From G047528255 sp047528255 (lineage in GTDB: Bacteria; Bacteroidota; Bacteroidia; Flavobacteriales; Blattabacteriaceae): DNA of 64,000 nucleotides. A model generated the notes under the pieces. That model was not told the DNA's origin, made no database searches, and worked only from the letters and a program-made list of their open reading frames with translations. The stretch lies in contig CP180024.1 of NCBI GenBank assembly GCA_047528255.1, positions 1,364,001-1,428,000 of the forward strand, written 5' to 3'. Positions 59,641-64,000 of this stretch are shown piece after piece (positions within the stretch are counted from its first letter, which is position 1; every line of letters starts with the position of its first letter). A program made the translations under genes and the position numbers.

Positions 59641-60735
59641 ATGAAAATAAGAGAAATCACTGAGGCTCTTGAACGATGGGCCCCTAAAGAATATGCGGAA
59701 GACTTTGATAATGTGGGACTTCTGATTGGATCACATGAACGAGACGTCCAAAAAATATTGATCACTTTAGACACTACTGAAGCAGTGGTTCAAGAAGCCA
59801 TAGCAAAAGGTTGTAACCTGATCATCACTTTCCATCCTATTCTTTTCAATGGAGTCAAGCAGCTTATCGGGTACAATCAGACTGAACGAGTCACGATTGC
59901 TGCCATCAAAAATGATATCGCTATCTACGCCATTCACACCAACCTGGATAATGTTTGGAGTGGTACCAATCATCAAATCTGTGAACGCTTGGGCTTGATT
60001 CGAAAAAAGATACTCATCCCCAAGATCGGAACCTTGAAAAAATTGACAACCTATGTTCCTAAAGACCATGCGGAGCGTGTCAGAAAATCTTTGTTTGAAG
60101 CTGGGGCGGGAAATGTGGGTAATTATAACCATTGCAGTTATAACTTTGACGGTGTTGGGAGCTTTCGAGGCAATGAAGACTCACAGCCCGTTTTCGGAAA
60201 AAAGCATCAATTACACTTTCAAGAGGAGACTTGTATCAATGTGATCTTTCCTGAACATAAAGAACGAGATCTAAAAAAAGCCCTTTTTGAAAGTCATCCT
60301 TATGAAGAAGTTTCTTACGAGATTTTTGACCTTCGAAACATCAACCAACATCTGGGTATGGGAATAATAGGACAATTGCAGCCCCCCATGTCAGAGATCT
60401 CATTTTTGACACATCTGAAGGAAAAGATGGTTGCTCCCTATGTACGACATTCTCGACTTTCGGGTAAAAGGATTCAAAAAATAGCCCTTTTAGCCGGTTC
60501 AGGCAGTTTTGCCCTGCCTCATGCTAAGAAAGAAGGTGTAGACCTTTTTCTTACGGCTGATCTTAAGTATCATCATTTTTTTGAAGCAGATCATCAAATG
60601 ATCATTGCCGATATCGGGCATTATGAATGTGAACAATTCACTAAAGATCTTTTGCGCGCATATATTAGTAATATATTCCCTAATTTTGCCGTCCTGCAGT
60701 CAGAAATCAATACTAACCCGATCCATTATCATTGA
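59641..60735 (+). CDS. Nif3-like dinuclear metal-centre protein
   Basis: NIF3/YqfO family (sometimes called GTP cyclohydrolase I type 2), a hexameric protein with a two-metal site; the physiological reaction is unsettled. 364 residues, the long form with the central PII-like (CutA-like) insertion. Metal-site motifs: EDFDNVGLLIG, TFHPILF (usually HHP, so the first His is replaced by Phe), HTNLD, and the C-terminal LTADLKYHHF with DIGHYECE. 3 bp before the coiled-coil gene, so clearly an operon; this pairing is standard in Bacteroidetes. Confidence 0.93.
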   Translation: MKIREITEALERWAPKEYAEDFDNVGLLIGSHERDVQKILITLDTTEAVVQEAIAKGCNLIITFHPILFNGVKQLIGYNQTERVTIAAIKNDIAIYAIHTNLDNVWSGTNHQICERLGLIRKKILIPKIGTLKKLTTYVPKDHAERVRKSLFEAGAGNVGNYNHCSYNFDGVGSFRGNEDSQPVFGKKHQLHFQEETCINVIFPEHKERDLKKALFESHPYEEVSYEIFDLRNINQHLGMGIIGQLQPPMSEISFLTHLKEKMVAPYVRHSRLSGKRIQKIALLAGSGSFALPHAKKEGVDLFLTADLKYHHFFEADHQMIIADIGHYECEQFTKDLLRAYISNIFPNFAVLQSEINTNPIHYH

Positions 60736-60738
60736 AGC

Positions 60739-61509
60739 ATGGCAGACAAAACACAGGAAATAAAGGTAGAAGAAAAATTAAGAGTCCTTTATAAATTACA
60801 GTTGATAGATTCCCGTATAGATGATATCAGGGATTTGCGTGGAGGGTTACCCTTGGAAGTACAAGACTTGGAAGAAGAGCTCAAGGAGTCGGTGCAAAAA
60901 ATAGAAGCCGTTCAACAAGATGTTTTTATATTGGAAAAAGGAATTGAGGAAAAAAGAATAGAAATCAAATTAGCTGAATCTATAATCAAAAAATATAAAG
61001 TCCAACAAGATAAAGTGCGAAACAACCGTGAATTTGAAGCCTTGAAAAAAGAAATAGAATACCAAGATTTGGAAATAGAACTGGCTCAAAAGCGCATCAA
61101 GGAATCTTTCTCAAGGATTGATCAAAGAAATTTATCTCTCCAAAAGATAGAAGACCTCTACAACAATAAGAAAGAACATCTTTCTCGCAAGAAAAACGAG
61201 CTGGAAAAGATCGTTCTCGAGAATCAAGAAGAAGAAAAAAAACTGACTAAAAAATCCGAAGCTTTTTGCAAGGAAATGGATCCGAAACTATTGCAAGCTT
61301 ACAAGAGGATTAGGAAAGGTGTCAAAGACGGAATGGCTGTAGTCCCCGTAAGAAGAGGGGCTTCGGTAGGCTCTTATCTCTTCATTCCTCCTCAAGTGCA
61401 TTCAGAGCTGGTACAAAGAAAAAACCTCATCGTTGACGAGCACAGCGGACGTATACTTATAGATGCCGCTCTGGCTGAGGAGTTGGAACAAGAAATGGGA
61501 TACAAATAA
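60739..61509 (+). CDS. Coiled-coil protein of the C4-zinc-ribbon family, zinc ligands lost
   Basis: 256 residues. The N-terminal two-thirds (about residues 10-190) form a long antiparallel coiled coil (VQDLEEELKESVQKIEAVQQ). The C-terminus belongs to the family that normally ends in a four-cysteine zinc ribbon (GxACGGC...IPPQ...CExCGRIL). Here it reads RRGASVGSYLFIPPQ and IVDEHSGRILID: all four cysteines are replaced (Ser, Ser, Asp, Ser), while spacing and surrounding residues stay. The family has unclear function in Bacteroidetes and is usually downstream of nif3. Length is normal and no stop interrupts it. Confidence 0.88.
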   Translation: MADKTQEIKVEEKLRVLYKLQLIDSRIDDIRDLRGGLPLEVQDLEEELKESVQKIEAVQQDVFILEKGIEEKRIEIKLAESIIKKYKVQQDKVRNNREFEALKKEIEYQDLEIELAQKRIKESFSRIDQRNLSLQKIEDLYNNKKEHLSRKKNELEKIVLENQEEEKKLTKKSEAFCKEMDPKLLQAYKRIRKGVKDGMAVVPVRRGASVGSYLFIPPQVHSELVQRKNLIVDEHSGRILIDAALAEELEQEMGYK

Positions 61510-61593
61510 AAAAAAAGGCTAGATCTCAGGACAACATTTCATAATGACTACAAAAGGAAGCTTTTTTAATCGAGAGTTTTTTTGTTAGGATTT

Positions 61594-62878
61594 GAGAACG
61601 TTGTGATCCCATTGTGTTAATGGTGGATTACGTTTATTCACCCTATTAGATGGACTTCGTTAGAGAAAATATAGATTTAGTCTTTTATATTATAGTCGAA
61701 AACTATTGATTATAAGTTAATTAATTATATCTGTTTTTATGAATAGCGCATAATAAAGCCAGGGGCCTATACAAATTATGCGCCATAGCCTCCATAAGAT
61801 GCTGGGTACGCATACGAACTAATCTTTTGTAACGAGATTTTTCTGATCCAAACCAATTCTTTATACTGCGAAAAATGCCTTCTACGATCCATCAGGTTTT
61901 ACTCGCTAATTTGTTAATTAATAGAGTTACTCTACTTAAGAGACGGATCCTATAGGCTTTCTTCTGTATACGGTTTTTTATTCCTCGACTATAAAAGTAA
62001 GACACGTTGTCTGGAACTTGATAACCTTTGTTTGCATATACTTCTCTGGGTTTATATTCTAGTTTTCTTATTAATGGCTTTAGCCTATACAATCATGCTC
62101 ATTGGCTGCTACGCTATGTAGCAGCTAGTATCATTCCATTTTTACCCCCCTATGTTCTTTTTGTATCCGTAGTAGAGTTTACCTGATTTTTTAAGCCATT
62201 TTCCTTGAGTGTCTACTCCTGATTGAGTCTCTTTTTTTACCCTTGCTTTTCTTTGACTGATTTGCTTTTTCCCCTCTTCCTTCCGATCCTCCACTACGTA
62301 GGTAGGAATCCTCCCTTTGGAGCAAGTGGTACTCAATGTAATACGGGTATCTACTATCACTCTTGTTTTAACTATTGCCTGATTCTTTTCTAATTCCTTA
62401 TTCATTTTTTTCAGTAAGCGCTCATATGCCTTTTTGGCTACTATTTCATTGCGAAATCTGCATAGAATCGTATGATTTGGGATTTGATTTTCCAATCGAA
62501 AACCACAAAAGGCATACATCTCAAGGATTCTTTCACAAATTCTTCTTTCCCTACCTCACTGAGATCATACCAGTGACTCAAAAGCATTATATTAAATAAC
62601 GATATTCCACTGTAAGCAGGTTGACCTTTTATCCCCTGACTTTTTTGATCTATTTTTCTTATTTCTTTTTCCATTCACTTCCCGGTGTATCAAGGTATTT
62701 AACCTTTTGAAAAACTCACTCCTTCTGCTAAAACGTTCCATATATAGTTCACTAAAGTTTATTTGTGAGGTGCTTATGAGCATAGAGCCGAATTTTTTTT
62801 ATTTTATACTCCATAAGTATACGAAGCAATATATTGATTTACAGATATTTTAACCTCCTTATCCTATGCAATGTTTTC
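61594..62878 (-). mobile_element. Degenerate IS5-like copy 15
   Basis: Minus-strand copy; right terminus at 61605 (GATCCCATTGTGTTAATGG) preceded by the 11-bp left trace GAGAACGTTGT, and left terminus at 62878. A 125-codon frame (62142-62519) keeps LENQIPNHTILCRFRNE, first Asp (VIVDTRI) and the region to KKNIGG. The second half is at 61892-62092. No terminator is clear between the coiled-coil gene and this block. Confidence 0.9.
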
Positions 62879-62880
62879 GG

Positions 62881-63661
62881 AATTAGAAAATCATCAGGAG
62901 TAGTTAAAACAGGAGTGATAGTAGATGCTAGTATTGCAGTGAGTCTTTTTGCTCCTAATGAAGATTCTACTTACGTAGTGTAGGATCCGGAAGGAAGGAG
63001 GGGACAAATCAGTCAAAGAAAAGCAAGGGCAAAAAAAGAGACTCAATCAGGAGTAGACACTCAAGGAAAATAGCTCAAGAAATCAGGTAAACTTTACTAC
63101 GGATACAAGAAGTACATAGGGGGGGATAAAAATGGAATGATACTAGCTGTACATAGTGTAGCAGCAATGAGCATGATAGTAGAGGGCTAAATCCATTAAT
63201 AATCAAACTAGGATATAGCCGATAGAAATATATGCATACAAAGATTATGAAGTGCTAGCCACCTGTCTTACTTTCATAGTCGAGGCATCAAAGATTGTAT
63301 ACAAAAAAAGCCCTATAGGAACCGTTTCTTAAGTAGGGATAGCTATATTATTCAACAAATTAGTGAGTAAACCCCGATGGGTAGTAGAACGTCCTTTTGA
63401 CATTATAAAGCGTTCGTTTAGACTCAGTAAAGTCTCGTTACAAAGGATTAGCTCGTGTGTATGTCCAGCATCTTATGGAGGCTATGGCTCATAATTTGTA
63501 TCGTGCTCCTGGCCTTATTACGCGCTGTTCATAAAAATAGATATAATTAATTTATAATCAATAGTTTTAGAATATAATGTGAAAGACTAAATCTTTATCT
63601 TCTCTACCCCCCCCCATCTATGGTTTGAATAAACGTAATCCGCTTTAAAACAATGGGTTCA
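62881..63661 (+). mobile_element. IS5-like 3' two-thirds, inverted to copy 15
   Basis: Plus-strand fragment from mid-transposase (AATTAGAAAATCATCAGG) to a right terminus (AAACAATGGGTTC). Seven G's in its tract. A run of nine C's at 63607-63615. Gives the block right-type termini on both outer sides. Confidence 0.88.
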
Positions 63662-63748
63662 ATAGGTATCTAGAGTTTTATGATGAGGATCAATTTTTTT
63701 AACCTTTATTAAGACTTTATATAAATAGTAAGATGTTTTTTAAGGATC

Positions 63749-63778
63749 TTGCAAAATACTTAAATTTGAGTTGCTTTA
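63749..63778 (+). promoter_or_regulatory. Aconitase promoter
   Basis: TTG (63749-63751), 19-bp spacer, TAAATTTG (63771-63778): an exact match to the Bacteroidetes -33/-7 consensus, 30 bp before the ATG. Best promoter in the window. Confidence 0.7.
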
Positions 63779-63808
63779 ATCCGATTCAATCAGGAATATA
63801 TAAGAGCT

Positions 63809-64000
63809 ATGATATTTGATTTAGACATCATCCGAAATCTTTATGCTTGTATGGGGCAACGTATAGTCTGGGCGCGAAAAGCAGTAGGCAGATCTCTTAC
63901 TTATAGTGAAAAAGTCCTCTATTCCCATTTGTTTGATGGAGAGCCTACCGAAGTTTATGAGCGAGGTGTCTCTTACGGTGATTTCAAGCCGGATCGTGTT
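63809..64000 (+). CDS. Aconitate hydratase, N-terminal part
   Basis: 64 codons, open at the window end. MIFDLDIIRNLYACMGQRIV, SYSEKVLYSHLFDG-like segment SLTYSEKVLYSHLF, and YGDFKPDRV match the N-terminus of Bacteroidales aconitase (YxNFRPDRVAMQDATAQ follows). It converts citrate to isocitrate in the oxidative TCA branch. Leader sequence from the IS end carries a clear promoter. Homoaconitase or isopropylmalate dehydratase are less likely given this N-terminus. Confidence 0.85.
   Translation, partial: MIFDLDIIRNLYACMGQRIVWARKAVGRSLTYSEKVLYSHLFDGEPTEVYERGVSYGDFKPDRV

Noticed and set aside
61550..61572. AAAAG-GAAG-CTTTT hairpin after the coiled-coil gene as a terminator
   Set aside because: Very weak AT-rich stem of five pairs; not convincing.
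1963..63661. Many dispersed repeats as a possible CRISPR or retron-like array
   Set aside because: Units are about 1.27 kb, encode a DDE transposase and have transposon-type ends; there are no short regular repeats with spacers.

Overview
This window looks like a piece of a reduced, AT-rich Bacteroidales chromosome, most likely from a host-restricted symbiont. The evidence is the gene order: a fused str-S10-spc-alpha ribosomal cluster; mutY facing hup, a COX24-like micro-gene and ribonuclease G; rpsU followed by xerC; DUF2797 facing a GH3 gene. Promoters resemble the Bacteroidetes -33 TTG / -7 TAnnTTTG type, and Shine-Dalgarno sequences are absent. Protist-gut symbionts such as 'Candidatus Azobacteroides' are plausible relatives, but I cannot identify the species.

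Layout. 1-1992: 3' two-thirds of uvrA, whose stop codon lies in an insertion sequence. 4350-7040: remains of a sulfate-assimilation/cysteine cluster (cysN, cysE and a siroheme methyltransferase, all broken) around one intact cysteine synthase. 8671-9696: mreB. 11565-28410: an uninterrupted ribosomal super-operon (rpsL to rplQ, including fusA, secY, infA and rpoA), then eno. 32891-63808: single genes or pairs separated by IS debris: rpsU (with xerC pseudogene), a HAD phosphatase (with msrB pseudogene), aroE, folB, tRNA-Cys, a DUF4296 lipoprotein with a polyprenol-phosphate mannosyltransferase, lepA, a DUF2797 pseudogene facing GH3, a pyk remnant with an IPExxxVDY gene, ssb, mutY, hup, the COX24-like gene, an rng remnant, nif3, a coiled-coil protein that has lost its zinc ribbon, and the start of aconitase.

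About 25 kb (roughly 39%) is made of copies of one IS5-like element of about 1.27 kb, in 13 blocks. No copy has an intact transposase. Nine of the 13 blocks end with the same type of IS terminus on both sides, so they are nested, inverted or fold-back composites rather than simple insertions. No copy lies in the 18.5-kb ribosomal/eno segment.

Together the genes show a cell that keeps translation, secretion, transcription, rod-shape and some repair functions while losing sulfate assimilation and accessory enzymes, with IS ends marking many gene truncations.
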